Assembly (NCBI GenBank): GCA_028823175.1
Contig: JAPKBZ010000014.1
Span: forward strand, 1 to 64,000
From: Myxococcota bacterium
GTDB lineage: Bacteria > Myxococcota_A > UBA9160 > UBA4427
Length of the DNA: 64,000 nucleotides
Direction of reading: 5' to 3'
Below are positions 40,134 through 51,652 of this stretch, in pieces (position 1 is the stretch's first letter; every line of letters begins with the position of its first letter). The translations under genes were made by a program, and so were the position numbers. A model generated the notes under the pieces. It did no database searches and was not told where the DNA came from. It was given only the letters and a program-made list of their open reading frames with translations.

Positions 40134-41825
40134 ATGCGGCCCCTCACTTCTAGCTACTTCCTGAGCTGCCCTGCCCGGTTCAGCCAGTGGGTCAGAGCCG
40201 GTAGCCTGGTCTGCGCGCTCCTGCTCCTTGCCGCACCGGCACAACCAGCGCGAGTCGGGGGTGGCCCCTCCGCCTGCGCCAGCCAGGGAACCTCGGGATG
40301 CATCCCAGGAATTGTGCGATTGCGGACCGGCCGGACTGCCGCCGATAAGCACAGCACCATGGACCTGGCCGTCGGCCATACCCTGGTACTCGAAACTACT
40401 TTCCTCGTCAGCCGAGTCGCAGTCGGCGATCCGAATATTGCCGACGTGCTCGTCATCGATACCCATCAAGTCAATATCGTCCCCCTCAATTCGGGCCAGA
40501 CCAACCTGATTCTCTGGAACAAAGCCGGTGACGTTCAAGCCGTCGTCGACCTTGATGTTGGCCGAACGCATGCGTACATGGAAAGACAATTGCGGCGAAT
40601 TCTTGAGAACGACAGTCTCGTCGTTGAGGGCACAGGCGATTCGATTGTCCTCAAGGGAGTTGTCGAAAGCCCCATTCACATGCAACAGACCCTCGATGCC
40701 GCCTCTGCCCTGGCCGGCGGAAGCATCAACACCGATGCAGGCACCAGCAGCACCAATCAAGGTCCCCAAATCATCAACCTCCTCAAGGTCGGCGGAAACC
40801 AGCAGGTCATGATCGAGGTCATCATCGCGGAGATGGACCGAAAACTCACGCGGAAGCTGGGTACCAACCTAGCTGGGGTCTACGGCTCGGGCGGGACGGA
40901 TGTCAACCTCTTCAGCCTTCTTCAGGGAATTTCAAGGCTCGAGAACTCGGCCGCTCCTAAAGTCCTTGATCTGTCGAGCCGGGTTAATTTTATCTCGACT
41001 ATCTCTCGGGGCAGCGACAGCCTCGATATATTCATAGAAGCCATTCAGGCCGATGGGTTGATCAAGATCCTCGCCGAGCCCAATCTAGTCGCCCGCAGCG
41101 GCGCAACCGCCGAATTCCTCGTGGGGGGAGAGATCCCTATTCCCATTCCCCAATCGGGGAGCTTCGGAACCATCACCGTCGAGTTCAAACCCTTCGGAGT
41201 CGGAGTGCAGTTCACTCCGACAGTCCTAGGCTCTGATCGCATCTACGTCGACGTCTCGACGGAGGTCAGCGAACCCAACGAGACGCTGGGTCTGAATTCC
41301 GGAGGCGTGAGAGTTCCGGGCTTCAATACCCGGAGGGCTGCCACGGCGGTCGAACTGCGAGATGGAGAAAGCTTCGCCATTGCAGGCCTTCTCCGAGATG
41401 ACGTCAGCGAAACGATTACCGAGTTTCCTGGCCTGGGAGAAATTCCCATTTTCGGAGCACTTTTTCGCAGCACCGCGTTCGAGCGAAAGCAGACCGAACT
41501 CGTCATCATTGCGACGCCGCGCCTGGTTCGACCCGGCCCGATCGGACGTCCGGCCCTGCCCACCGATCATTTCGTGATCCCCACTGCCTTGGAGTTTTTC
41601 CTCCACGGGTCGATGGAGGCACGCGCCCAGCCCGACGAGGAGAAGGCGACGACTCAAGCTCCGGCCGAGGTACCCGCATCGTCAGGCAGCCCGAAAGACC
41701 CCGACTCCACGCCCAAGCCCTCAGTGAGCGCCCCCGCCGAACCCGCGGGCCAACTCAAAGATGCCTTTGCCGGACCGGTCGGCCACTCCCTTGATTTACA
41801 AGCGGCGGAAGGAGACCTCCCCTAA
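40134..41825 (+). CDS. cpaC: Flp pilus secretin (CpaC/RcpA)
   Basis: VAVGDPNIADVLVIDTHQVNIVPLNSGQTNLILWN...secretin domain LAEPNLVARSGATAEFLVGGEIPIPIP. Confidence 0.92.
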   Translation: MRPLTSSYFLSCPARFSQWVRAGSLVCALLLLAAPAQPARVGGGPSACASQGTSGCIPGIVRLRTGRTAADKHSTMDLAVGHTLVLETTFLVSRVAVGDPNIADVLVIDTHQVNIVPLNSGQTNLILWNKAGDVQAVVDLDVGRTHAYMERQLRRILENDSLVVEGTGDSIVLKGVVESPIHMQQTLDAASALAGGSINTDAGTSSTNQGPQIINLLKVGGNQQVMIEVIIAEMDRKLTRKLGTNLAGVYGSGGTDVNLFSLLQGISRLENSAAPKVLDLSSRVNFISTISRGSDSLDIFIEAIQADGLIKILAEPNLVARSGATAEFLVGGEIPIPIPQSGSFGTITVEFKPFGVGVQFTPTVLGSDRIYVDVSTEVSEPNETLGLNSGGVRVPGFNTRRAATAVELRDGESFAIAGLLRDDVSETITEFPGLGEIPIFGALFRSTAFERKQTELVIIATPRLVRPGPIGRPALPTDHFVIPTALEFFLHGSMEARAQPDEEKATTQAPAEVPASSGSPKDPDSTPKPSVSAPAEPAGQLKDAFAGPVGHSLDLQAAEGDLP

Positions 41826-42133
41826 TGGCAAAGCCTCTCGGGAACCTAGTGAGTAGTGCACTCGGACTGGTCCTTTCGATGGGAGCGACGGGGCTACTCG
41901 CATGCACAGATGAGCCCACTCCCCGCGTCGGGAAATACTGGGGCGATGCCTACAAGCAGAATATGGCCGCCCAGATCGCCAATCCTAATCCGAAACCGAG
42001 AGTAGAAGAGGCCGGCGAAGACGGCCTGGACTCGGTTACGGCGGAAATGGTCCTCAAGAACTACAAGGTCGACGTGAATCGTAAAGAGGAGCAGCGCCGA
42101 GACAGCTTCATCATCGAAACCGGTACGGAATAA
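41825..42133 (+). CDS. Small tad-locus lipoprotein
   Basis: Lipobox GLLAC; GDAYKQNMAAQIANPNP; TAATG overlap with cpaC. Confidence 0.65.
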   Translation: MAKPLGNLVSSALGLVLSMGATGLLACTDEPTPRVGKYWGDAYKQNMAAQIANPNPKPRVEEAGEDGLDSVTAEMVLKNYKVDVNRKEEQRRDSFIIETGTE

Positions 42134-42175
42134 CGAGTACGGCCGTTTAAAGCCCCCTCCATCTCGAGGAAAAGA

Positions 42176-43387
42176 ATGATCGAAAACAATAAAACTGGTG
42201 TCCTGATTCTTGCGGAGAACGCATCTCAGCGCTCCGAAATTATCAGTGCCTTGGCAGGGGCGGCCCATATCGAGATCGAGGGATCTCTCAGCGCCGCGGC
42301 CGAACTCGAAGACGCCACCTGGAGGCTGGTCCCCGATCTCATTATCGCGTCCCTCGACCCCGACCCCGAAGCAGTCTTCAAATGCATCGAGTCCCTGGGC
42401 GACCGCTGCCCCCGAGTGATTCTCTGTGGCCCCGCTGGAGACAGCGATCTGATTCTTCGCTCGATGAGACTCGGGGTGCGCGAGTATGTCCCGCTGCCCC
42501 TGTCCGGTGACGAACTCACCGCCGTGGTAAATCGCCTGGCCTTCGACCCGCGAGCGACAACCGATGGCCTCGACGGTCCAATTCTGGGTATCATCGGCGC
42601 GAAGGGCGGAGTTGGCGCGACTATGCTCACCTGCCAGCTGGGTGCGGCTTTCTCAGCCAGGGGTGCACGAACCACCATCATCGACCTAAATCTTCAGTCC
42701 GGCGACGTAGCGCTCTATCATGACCTCTCCCCCACCTACGGCGTGGCCGACTTGGATCGAGAGAATGGCGAGATAGATACGGTCTACCTTCAATCGCTCA
42801 TCGAAGTTCACTCGTCTGGGGTCGGCCTCATGAGTGCGCCTCTCCATTCCAACGCGGCCCCAACGCTCCGCCCCTCCCGGCTTCAACATGCCCTGAATCT
42901 GATCCGAGGCTTCAGCGAAGCCGTCATCCTCGACCTGCCCACGAACTCCAACGAGCTATCGCTCGCAGCACTCGAACTGGCTGACCATGTCCTGGTAGTG
43001 ACCTCCCTCGACGTCCCTGCTCTTGCGCATTGCAAGCTTCAGCTCCGCATGCTCGAGCGGGCAGGTATACCCCGAGCCTCGACTTTGATCGTCGCCAATA
43101 AGACCGAGCAGCGAACAAGCCTCAGCGAGAAAGATATTCGCGACTTTCTCGGCCGGCCTATCGATACATACATCCCCAGAGATGCGACTACGGTCCTTGA
43201 AGCCCTGAACACTGGGCGGTCGGTCGTCGCAATAAGCCCACGCAGCGAAATCGCAGTGGCGGTGAATTCGCTCACCGCTGAAGTTGCCAAGCGCTGCGGC
43301 TGGAAGGAACGAGGACCGAAGAAGCCCAAGAGGGGCATCTCGAGAGTCAAGAAGCTGATCCTGGGAGAACGCTATGGCAATCCTTGA
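42176..43387 (+). CDS. cpaE: CpaE/TadZ ATPase (MinD/ParA-like)
   Basis: [47 protein letters not shown]. Confidence 0.9.
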   Translation: MIENNKTGVLILAENASQRSEIISALAGAAHIEIEGSLSAAAELEDATWRLVPDLIIASLDPDPEAVFKCIESLGDRCPRVILCGPAGDSDLILRSMRLGVREYVPLPLSGDELTAVVNRLAFDPRATTDGLDGPILGIIGAKGGVGATMLTCQLGAAFSARGARTTIIDLNLQSGDVALYHDLSPTYGVADLDRENGEIDTVYLQSLIEVHSSGVGLMSAPLHSNAAPTLRPSRLQHALNLIRGFSEAVILDLPTNSNELSLAALELADHVLVVTSLDVPALAHCKLQLRMLERAGIPRASTLIVANKTEQRTSLSEKDIRDFLGRPIDTYIPRDATTVLEALNTGRSVVAISPRSEIAVAVNSLTAEVAKRCGWKERGPKKPKRGISRVKKLILGERYGNP

Positions 43388-44825
43388 TCGCCTCCGAAGC
43401 CGCACTCAGGGCGAAGCTGAGGCTGAACCCGATGGCGAGTCGCCTGAAGGCCGAGAAACGCCCGAGGTTTCCACTGGCAACCGGGGTGAAACTCGCCGGC
43501 GCGCTGAACAGCGGCGCCAGAAGGCGCACCAATATGCCGAGCTCAAATCGCGCGTTCATCGCAAGCTATTCGACCATATCGATTTCACAAAACTCGGCCA
43601 AGTCAGTGAAGCGCGGGCCTCTCAGGATATCGCTTCTCTCACTCGGGCTATGCTGCGAGAGGAAGAAGTTCTCTTCAACGCGGAAGAACAACAGACCATC
43701 GTCACCGAAATCCAGAACGAGGTCTTCGGACTTGGCCCGCTCGAGCCGCTCCTGAGAGATGATTCTGTTTGCGATATCCTGGTCAATAAGCATGACCAGA
43801 TTTACGTCGAGCGCGGGGGGGTGCTGGAACTTACGCCTGACCGATTTCTCGACGATGCCCATCTCATGCGTATCATCGAACGCATTCTGAGCGCGGTAGG
43901 GCGCAGGGTCGACGAGAGTACGCCCATGGTAGATGCACGCCTAGCGGATGGGTCCCGAGTCAATGTCATTGTTCCCCCTCTCGCCTTGGACGGCCCGTGC
44001 ATGTCGATTCGTCGCTTCAGTGAAGATGCTCTCACGGCCGAAAAACTGGTCGCCTTGGGAAGCGTGAGCGCCGCTCTTGTCGAAGTTCTGCAGGCATGTG
44101 TCAAGGCGAGGCTGAATATCTTGATTTCGGGGGGTACGGGCTCAGGTAAAACCACAATTCTCAACATGCTCTCGGCTTTCATTCCCGAAACAGAGCGAAT
44201 CGTGAGCATCGAGGACTCAGCGGAACTCCAACTCCATCAAGATCACGTCGTTCGCCTAGAGACTCGGCCGCCGAATATCGAGGGGAAAGGCCAGGTCAGC
44301 CAGCGCGAACTCGTCATTAACTCACTGCGGATGCGGCCTGATCGAATCATCATCGGGGAGGTACGCGGCTCCGAAGCTCTCGACATGCTCCAGGCGATGA
44401 ACACGGGGCATGACGGTTCACTGACAACGATTCATGCGAACACGCCCGCGGACGCGGTCATGCGACTCGAGACCATGGTCGCGATGTCGGGCTTCGAGCT
44501 CCCGCCCTCCACGACACGAGCTCAAATCGGATCGGCTATCGACCTGATCCTGCAAGTTCGACGTTTTCCCGATGGCCGGCGCTGCGTCACGAGCATGCGC
44601 GAAATTACAGGCTTCGATCGGGACCACGTCGAGAGTCACGAAATTTTCGGAATGGTCCCCGACGGCGTACTCGACGATGGAACCCCCAGGCTGGTGCTCG
44701 CTCCCACCGGACGGTCGCCCAAGATCCTTGAGCGGCTTCGAACTTACGGAATTGACCTGGACGTCTCGCTCTTCGAGAAAAAGGAGCTGATTTCCTCGGA
44801 ACCGGCGCGCGGGGCAACGCCATGA
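43374..44825 (+). CDS. cpaF: CpaF/TadA secretion ATPase
   Basis: [39 protein letters not shown]...[38 protein letters not shown]. Confidence 0.95.
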   Translation: MAILDRLRSRTQGEAEAEPDGESPEGRETPEVSTGNRGETRRRAEQRRQKAHQYAELKSRVHRKLFDHIDFTKLGQVSEARASQDIASLTRAMLREEEVLFNAEEQQTIVTEIQNEVFGLGPLEPLLRDDSVCDILVNKHDQIYVERGGVLELTPDRFLDDAHLMRIIERILSAVGRRVDESTPMVDARLADGSRVNVIVPPLALDGPCMSIRRFSEDALTAEKLVALGSVSAALVEVLQACVKARLNILISGGTGSGKTTILNMLSAFIPETERIVSIEDSAELQLHQDHVVRLETRPPNIEGKGQVSQRELVINSLRMRPDRIIIGEVRGSEALDMLQAMNTGHDGSLTTIHANTPADAVMRLETMVAMSGFELPPSTTRAQIGSAIDLILQVRRFPDGRRCVTSMREITGFDRDHVESHEIFGMVPDGVLDDGTPRLVLAPTGRSPKILERLRTYGIDLDVSLFEKKELISSEPARGATP

Positions 44826-45805
44826 GCCCCTTGGGCGCTAGCCTGCTGCTTCTCTCGCTGATCTGCCTCTTCACAGCCCTGGTCATGGCGCTCAGGTCCT
44901 GGCGAACCACCGACCCAGCTCAGTCGAGTCGCCGATTGCGCCTACTGGGCAGTCGGATGGCGGACAACAGGGTTCGCGTTCCTGAACTCTCAATTCTCAG
45001 GACTTCAACCGAGGGCTCGGCGAGCCCGGGTGGACTCTTCGGCCTGAGTACAGTTGCCCGAATTCGAGCCTTTCTCGGACTCTTGCTTTACCGCGCGGAG
45101 TCCAACATGAGTCCGGGCCGACTGCTAGTCGTATGCGCCAGTCTCGCAGGGCTCTGCTTCGGTGTTGGGATTCAGTTTTTTTTCGACTTCCAAAAAGCCC
45201 TCGTGATGAGCGTCTCTGGTTTTTTAGCCCCCGTATTGGTTCTTTACGGCAAGGGAAGACGACGGACTGCCGAGTTCGAGGAGGCATTGCCCGAGGCGCT
45301 CGCCCTTCTCGGACGCTCTCTCCGAGGAGGTCACGCACTGCAGCGCAGCCTTCGCATCGTCGCAGACGAAACTTCGGGTCCTATTGCCCGCGAGTTCACG
45401 CTCGTAGCGGATGAACTCTCCCTCGGTCGTGAGATGAGTGCGGTCCTCGACGGCCTATCTCGCCGGATAGATATCCCCGACCTCGCCCTCTTCACCAGCG
45501 GCATCCTACTTCAACGCGAGTTCGGGGGAAATCTGGCGGAGGTGGTGGACAAACTGGCCACCATGATCCGGGATCGTTTCAAGTTTCAGTCGAAGGTTTT
45601 GGCGATGACCTCTGCCAACCGCAACTCCGCTGTCATATTACTATTTATGCCCTTCTCTTTCGTGGGTCTCATGTACTTCGCCAATCGCCCCTTTATCGAA
45701 CCGCTTTGGACCACGCCCGAAGGTGAGACTCTAGCCATGGTGGGCGCCTCTCTCGCCTTTTTCGGTTATGCCTTGGCGAGGCGATTCGCCAAGGTCTCGG
45801 CCTAA
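44822..45805 (+). CDS. tadB: TadB (type II secretion F domain)
   Basis: [40 protein letters not shown]; position after cpaF. Confidence 0.9.
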   Translation: MSPLGASLLLLSLICLFTALVMALRSWRTTDPAQSSRRLRLLGSRMADNRVRVPELSILRTSTEGSASPGGLFGLSTVARIRAFLGLLLYRAESNMSPGRLLVVCASLAGLCFGVGIQFFFDFQKALVMSVSGFLAPVLVLYGKGRRRTAEFEEALPEALALLGRSLRGGHALQRSLRIVADETSGPIAREFTLVADELSLGREMSAVLDGLSRRIDIPDLALFTSGILLQREFGGNLAEVVDKLATMIRDRFKFQSKVLAMTSANRNSAVILLFMPFSFVGLMYFANRPFIEPLWTTPEGETLAMVGASLAFFGYALARRFAKVSA

Positions 45806-45808
45806 CTG

Positions 45809-46744
45809 ATGGTCGAGGTCTCGCTCAGCTCTTTGCTTGTTTTCTTCTCGGTATTTATCGGGCTTCAGACGCTGCTGGGCGGCGCTAGCTCAACCTCCCT
45901 GCGTCAGCGTCTCAGTCGAATAAAATCTGTTCAGGGTCTCTTGGCCGAAAACGACGATGGAAAAGACCAATCGGGGATTCTCTATGGAGAGAATTCCCCG
46001 CTGATCAAGAAGTTGTCCCCTGCCGTCGAAGCCAACACAGGCACAAGTGAGAACGAGAAAAGCGCGCTTCGAAGCCGACTCGTTCGCGCAGGTTTTCGAA
46101 GACGTGATGCGCCGACCCTCTACCAGTTGATCCGGATGACCGGAGCCGTCGGGCCATCGGTGATGGCATTCTTTCTTTCCGGCTTGGCAGGCCTCGACCA
46201 AATGTCCGGGCTTGGACTCGCGAGCATAGTCGGCATCCTCGGCTTCCTGCTTCCCAGTATGGCGCTCGACAATCGCGCCAAGTCGCGGGTCGCCAGTATC
46301 GAGCAGAACCTCCCCTCTGCAATCGACCTCCTCGCAGTTTCGATTGATGCGGGAATGGGAATAGGCCAGGCCCTGGAACGGGTCGGAGTCGAATTTAAAC
46401 GGCTGAGCCCCGTGTTTTCGGAAGAATTGCGGCTTGTCGCCATGCAAAGCTCGGCGGGTAGAACCAGCAGCGATGCTCTCCGAGAACTATCCCAACGCGC
46501 GGGATCACAACAGCTCACGATCCTCGTCAACACCTTGATCCAAACCGAGCGATTCGGCACCAACGTTTCGGAGGCGCTGCGGAGCTACAGCAACGATATG
46601 CGAACGCTTCGAATCCAGGCCGCCGAGGAGCGCGCCGGGAGGGCCGCCACGCTCATGCTGCTCCCCACTGCCATGATCATGCTCTCCATCCTAATCATCA
46701 TCCTGGGCCTGGGCGCTATCAAAGCGTCCTCTCTCCTTAGCTAG
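45809..46744 (+). CDS. tadC: TadC (type II secretion F domain)
   Basis: NLPSAIDLLAVSIDAGMGIGQALERVGVEF...LTILVNTLIQTERFGTNVSEALRSYSNDMRTLRIQAAEERAGRAATLMLLPTAMIMLSILIIILG. Confidence 0.9.
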   Translation: MVEVSLSSLLVFFSVFIGLQTLLGGASSTSLRQRLSRIKSVQGLLAENDDGKDQSGILYGENSPLIKKLSPAVEANTGTSENEKSALRSRLVRAGFRRRDAPTLYQLIRMTGAVGPSVMAFFLSGLAGLDQMSGLGLASIVGILGFLLPSMALDNRAKSRVASIEQNLPSAIDLLAVSIDAGMGIGQALERVGVEFKRLSPVFSEELRLVAMQSSAGRTSSDALRELSQRAGSQQLTILVNTLIQTERFGTNVSEALRSYSNDMRTLRIQAAEERAGRAATLMLLPTAMIMLSILIIILGLGAIKASSLLS

Positions 46745-46754
46745 AGGTCACGCG

Positions 46755-47750
46755 ATGCAATTGATAAATAGAAATTCTACTGCCCTCGCGCACCGGCCAG
46801 GGACGAACCGTTCCGGTCTGGCGGGTGCCCTGGGCCTGATACTGATTTTGGGGTGGGGTTGCGCGAACCAGGGGTTGAAGCTGGGCGCGACTCCCGATGG
46901 TCAGGCGCCCCATGGCGCCCGGGCCGCCCTCATCGAGCACAACAAGACAGCCGAGGCGGCGACCCCGGCCGAGTTGATCGCAGCCGGCGACAGCGATCGG
47001 GCCTCGGGTAATTACCAGAAGGCGCACCGCGCCTATGTTCGCGCGCATCTGGCGGACCCCAAGGACCTCAAGGCTCTCGAACGCATCGCATACCTTTCAC
47101 TTCGCTCGGATCCCCAGGACTCCTCCCGACTCTTTCAAGAGCTTCTCTCGGAATCACCGGGGGATGCGAGCCTTTTTGTCGGCCTCGCCTACGCGGAACT
47201 GCACCGAGGTCGGATGGATGCGGCGAGCGCCGCCTTGGACGGCGCCCTGGCCATTGACGCCGAGTACCCTGCTGCTCACGCCGCCTACGCCATCGTTTAC
47301 GACAACCGGCAAGAATATCCCCGGGCCCAGGCCAGCAGTCAGCGGGCCACCGACACACAGGAGAAGCCGAAGCCTCAACTCCTGAATAATCTGGGTGTCT
47401 CGAACCTCCTGGCGGGTGAACCCGCTGCGGCGCTGGACTTCCTCGCGGAGGCGAACCGAATGGATCCATCCAGCGCACTGGCGGCCAACAATTTGGGGCT
47501 TGCCTTGGGTTTTCTCGGTCGGGATCAGGCTGCCTACGACGCCTTTCGCCTTCATGGAAACCGAGGGGATGCTCTCAATAATCTTGGCCTGGCCTGCTAT
47601 TTGCGGGGCGATCACGAATCTGCCCGTGAGCATTTCGAGGCGGCCCTCTTGACCGGGGAGACCGACGAAGTGCGCGTTCTCCACAACTTGGAGCGACTGA
47701 ATTCGGAGGCGGTGGCGGGCGTACCCGCTCTTGCCGGAGGCTGGCGATAA
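46755..47750 (+). CDS. tadD: TadD-like TPR lipoprotein
   Basis: Lipobox-like LILGWGCANQG; multiple TPR-like helical repeats; last gene of tad run. Confidence 0.82.
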   Translation: MQLINRNSTALAHRPGTNRSGLAGALGLILILGWGCANQGLKLGATPDGQAPHGARAALIEHNKTAEAATPAELIAAGDSDRASGNYQKAHRAYVRAHLADPKDLKALERIAYLSLRSDPQDSSRLFQELLSESPGDASLFVGLAYAELHRGRMDAASAALDGALAIDAEYPAAHAAYAIVYDNRQEYPRAQASSQRATDTQEKPKPQLLNNLGVSNLLAGEPAAALDFLAEANRMDPSSALAANNLGLALGFLGRDQAAYDAFRLHGNRGDALNNLGLACYLRGDHESAREHFEAALLTGETDEVRVLHNLERLNSEAVAGVPALAGGWR

Positions 47751-47823
47751 GCCCTGCCCAACGGGTACTTTTCGCCTCAGAGGGACAACATCGTGTAGAG
47801 TGATCCTTTCTCTAGGAGGACAC

Positions 47824-49023
47824 ATGCCGGGACCCCTCGAAGGAATCAAGATCGTCGACGCCTCCGCCGTGGTCTCTGGCCCCCTGGCCACCATGATGTT
47901 GGCCGACCAGGGCGCCGAGGTCATCAAAGTTGAGCCCACTTCCGTAGGCGACGTTCTTCGGCTCTCACCCTTCGAGCGCGGGGGCTTGACCTCGTTCTAC
48001 GCCAACTGCAACCGCAACAAGCGCGGCATCGCCATCGATCTCACAACGCCGGAGGGCCTCGAGATCGCCCAGCAGCTGATCAGGGAGGCCGATGTCTTCG
48101 TGCAGAACTGGCGGCCGGGCGCCGCCGAACGCCTGGGACTCGGTGCCGAGGCCCTCCGGACGCTGAATCCCGACCTCATCGACTGCTCGATCTCGGGCTA
48201 CGGCCCCAGTGGCCCCTACAGCGGCCGGCGGGTCTACGATCCGATCATCCAGGGTCTTTCAGGCCATACCGCGGTTCAACTCAACCCGGAGGTTCCGATC
48301 CGGGACCTGGTTCGAAATATTGTCGCCGATAAATCGACCGCCTACACCGCCGCCCAGGCCATTACCGCCGCTCTCTTCGCCCGCGACCGGGGCGCTGGCG
48401 GTCAGCATATCGAAGTCCCCATGATCGATTCGTCCCTGGCCTTCTTCTGGCCCGACGGAATGCTGGCCCATACATTCGCCGGCGAAGATTCGCCCAGCGG
48501 GCTGGCGCTCTACCAAATCTATCGGCTGTCCCAGACCAGCGACGGACATCTGGTCTACTTCGCCGCCACCGATGTCGAGATGCACGGGCTCTTCCGAGCA
48601 CTTGGGCACCCCGAGTGGGCCGAGGATCCACGCTTCGCGGTGGCCGCGAGCCGTTCGGTACTCGCAAATGCCGAGGCCCTCGGCGAAGCGATTGCCGGAG
48701 CCATGCTCACCGACACCACGGAGAATCTATTGGAGCGCCTCATCGCGGAAGATGTCCCGGCCGGCCCGGTCCTCGACCTCGATGAACTCTTCGAGAATTC
48801 CCAACTCGCGCATAATGAGAGCATCCTGGACTTCACGCACCCCACCGCGGGTGAGTACCACCAGGCAAGACCCGCCGCCCGATTCGGTGCCACCGCCCAG
48901 GACCCTCACCGCAGAATGCCCCCTCTGCACGGAGAGCACACCGAGGAAGTCCTTCGCGAGCTTGGCTACACCGAGGAAAAAATTACGGAACTGCGCGAGG
49001 CCGGTACTATTCTGGGAGCCTAG
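47824..49023 (+). CDS. CaiB/BaiF CoA transferase
   Basis: MPGPLEGIKIVDASAVVSGPLATMMLADQGAEVIKVEP...YGPSGPYSGRRVYDPIIQGLSGH. Confidence 0.92.
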   Translation: MPGPLEGIKIVDASAVVSGPLATMMLADQGAEVIKVEPTSVGDVLRLSPFERGGLTSFYANCNRNKRGIAIDLTTPEGLEIAQQLIREADVFVQNWRPGAAERLGLGAEALRTLNPDLIDCSISGYGPSGPYSGRRVYDPIIQGLSGHTAVQLNPEVPIRDLVRNIVADKSTAYTAAQAITAALFARDRGAGGQHIEVPMIDSSLAFFWPDGMLAHTFAGEDSPSGLALYQIYRLSQTSDGHLVYFAATDVEMHGLFRALGHPEWAEDPRFAVAASRSVLANAEALGEAIAGAMLTDTTENLLERLIAEDVPAGPVLDLDELFENSQLAHNESILDFTHPTAGEYHQARPAARFGATAQDPHRRMPPLHGEHTEEVLRELGYTEEKITELREAGTILGA

Positions 49024-49133
49024 CGGTCCCCGGCCCGAGCCCATCTCTGACCCTCCGCCCTTCTTCTACCCGGGAACCCGGGTCAGTGCTGGATCGAAAA
49101 TAGCCGACTCAATTCGAGGCTCTCGCTGGGGCG

Positions 49134-51572
49134 TCAGCCCTGGGCCTCGGTCGACGAACTCTCCAGGATCTCGAGGACTCCGCGATCCGCATCGAGGCGG
49201 ATCCAGTCACCCGTCCGCACCACTTTCGTCGCCACGCGCAGGTTCACGATCGCCGGCAATCCATACTCCCGGGCGATCACCGCGCCGTGGGAGACCGCGC
49301 TCCCGACATCCGTGGCCAGACCGGCGATCAGGCTGAAATAAGGGGTCCAGCCAATATCGGTGATATGGGAGACGAGGATCTCACCCGGCTCCAACTGAGT
49401 GGCCTCCTCGGGAGTCAGGGCCACCCGGGCCCTCCCCTCGACAACGCCCCGGCTAACCGGGCGCCCCAAATACTCTCCCTGGCCCAATATGGGCTCGCTG
49501 TTGGTTTCCAGGGGCTCGGCGAAACCCACGTAGATATCCTCGAACTCGAGCTTCTCCTGGAATTCCAGTGCCCGCCGCCGCTGGCGCATCAGGCTCACCG
49601 ACGCGGGCGAGGGCCGGCGGACAAAATCCGAGAGTTCTTCCCGAGACAGGAAGAAGACGAGGTCGGCATCGGGGAGTTTCCCTTCGCGCTCGAGTAAAAT
49701 GCCCAAATGGCGGTAGCCGCACTTGAGCCGGTGGGTCGCCGCCACCAGCATTGATTTGGTGTGCTCACGCTGACGAATCGAAAAGTGGGCCCTGGGGAGC
49801 AAAAAACGAAGGGCCCCCTTGAGCTCGCTCCAATCGAGTTCATCGACCTGCTTGGCCCGATAGCTCCCCGAGAGTCGGGCCACGATGCTGGTTTGCATCG
49901 TCCGAATCAGCGGGATGGGATCATCGCCCCAGGCCTTCTCTCGCACACAGAGCTCGCGATAGCCCCGATGTCCGTGTCTCGCCAGGAAAGCCCGGAATGC
50001 CTGACCGGCCTCACCCGAAGGCTCCGCTCGCAACCAGGCCAAGGCCTCATCGGGATCCGCCTCCCTAAAGCTCTGGCCGCGTCGCGAGTCTCCGGCAATG
50101 GCAGCGGTGATGGCATCGAGTTCTTCCACCATGACGGCACTCTCCACGCCCGTCGCGCCCGCGAGCAACCGCGCTGCCTCCGCCTGCTGAGCCCCCGCAT
50201 TGGGACCAGGCGCCCTTCCCACCACAATTCCCTGAACCACGCCTTCCATCAGGCCCGAGTAGGCCGACGATCGAAGATGCACTTCGTCGGCCTCGAGCAG
50301 CCAACGAAAATGCGTCTCCATCTCCTCGACCATCGCCAGAGAGGCGTCGCGATGGGAAATTTCAAAATGCTGAAAGCGCGCTTCAAACTCACGGATCACC
50401 CGGCTTGCCTTGAGGCAGTAGCGCACGAACTGCAGGGAGCCCCACCAACGCCTGAGCAGGCTGTGTTTTTCCGAGGGCTCTTGGAGTTCGGGGATTTCCC
50501 GACCGCACATCGCTTGGCCAATGCTCTCGGCGCTCGTGATGGAGACCTGACGCGCGGCCTTCACCCCACCCGAGAGATTGATGAACATGTGGCCGTAAAA
50601 AAGATTGATCTGGGTCCACTCGTCGGTGATTGCCGGGCGGCCCGCATAAGAGACGTGCATGTGTTGCATCCCGTTCTCGATGGCGCGGCCCTGGGTCGAA
50701 AAAGTCAGGGGACAGACCGGGCCCGGCATCATCTCGCCCACGTTGCAGCGGGTGATCACGTCCGTCGTCTCGATAGGCGTGAACCCCTCATTCAGATCGC
50801 CACCCAGGGTCGTAATCGGCCGGGCCTGGAGCCAATTAAGCTCACCCCCGCCATCCATGGCGAACTCCATATCAACAGGCCCACCGAACTCGAGAGCGAC
50901 TCGTCGAGCCTCCTGGGCGAGCTCTGAGAGTTGTCCGTCGCCGAGCAGGGCCTTCTCCGACACGATTTCGCGGCGTATCACTTCATTCTTGAGCCCGAGC
51001 TCGTAATGATCCGGCGTGGACTCGCCGCTCACCAATTTCTCGCCGAGTCCGGCCACCGCGTCGATGACCAGGCGGTCGTGCCTGCCGGAAACGGGGTCCG
51101 CAGTGAAGAGCACCCCGGCCACCGAGGGCTCGACCATCGCCTGCACGACCACGCACATCGCGGATTCCTCGGCCTCGTTTCGCTCTCGGCCGTAGGCAAC
51201 AGCCGCCGCCCCCTCGATGGAAGCCAGGCATTCGCTCACCGCAGTCGAGAGCGCCTCTTCGCCTTCGACATTGAGGAATGTGGCGTACTGCCCAGCGAAG
51301 GAGGACTCCTCGCCATCTTCTCCCAGCGCCGAGGAACGAACGGCCACCCGGCCAGCTCCGAGCCCGCGATAATGCGCGAAAAGGTCAGCCGGCAGGCATC
51401 CCGGACTCGCCCCCACGACGACAAAAGCCTCGGGGACCTTCAGCCCCAGGCCCGCCAGGCGCGCTAGCCCCGCCGCTTTGCCGCCGACCGGCTCATCCCG
51501 AATCTCACGAATCCCAATAATTCGGGGCAATTGCCCGATTCCTTCCTGCACGTTCCCCAAATCCCCGCTCAC
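49134..51572 (-). CDS. PEP/pyruvate-binding, PEP synthase-like phosphotransferase
   Basis: GGKAAGLARLAGLGLKVPEAFVV...VAVRSSALGEDGEESSFAGQYATFLNV; C-terminal TDVGSAVSHGAVIAREYGLPAIVN phospho-His motif. Confidence 0.9.
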   Translation of the reverse strand: MSGDLGNVQEGIGQLPRIIGIREIRDEPVGGKAAGLARLAGLGLKVPEAFVVVGASPGCLPADLFAHYRGLGAGRVAVRSSALGEDGEESSFAGQYATFLNVEGEEALSTAVSECLASIEGAAAVAYGRERNEAEESAMCVVVQAMVEPSVAGVLFTADPVSGRHDRLVIDAVAGLGEKLVSGESTPDHYELGLKNEVIRREIVSEKALLGDGQLSELAQEARRVALEFGGPVDMEFAMDGGGELNWLQARPITTLGGDLNEGFTPIETTDVITRCNVGEMMPGPVCPLTFSTQGRAIENGMQHMHVSYAGRPAITDEWTQINLFYGHMFINLSGGVKAARQVSITSAESIGQAMCGREIPELQEPSEKHSLLRRWWGSLQFVRYCLKASRVIREFEARFQHFEISHRDASLAMVEEMETHFRWLLEADEVHLRSSAYSGLMEGVVQGIVVGRAPGPNAGAQQAEAARLLAGATGVESAVMVEELDAITAAIAGDSRRGQSFREADPDEALAWLRAEPSGEAGQAFRAFLARHGHRGYRELCVREKAWGDDPIPLIRTMQTSIVARLSGSYRAKQVDELDWSELKGALRFLLPRAHFSIRQREHTKSMLVAATHRLKCGYRHLGILLEREGKLPDADLVFFLSREELSDFVRRPSPASVSLMRQRRRALEFQEKLEFEDIYVGFAEPLETNSEPILGQGEYLGRPVSRGVVEGRARVALTPEEATQLEPGEILVSHITDIGWTPYFSLIAGLATDVGSAVSHGAVIAREYGLPAIVNLRVATKVVRTGDWIRLDADRGVLEILESSSTEAQG

Positions 51573-51652
51573 GATTGCCCAGAATGAGCCGCCGAGATTA
51601 ATTCATCCCCGAACGCACCGCCCCAGGCCCCGCGCGCCCGAGGCCGCCGGTC

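Noticed and set aside
49761-50927. 388-aa forward ORF inside PEP synthase-like gene
   Set aside because: Antisense to a well-supported CDS
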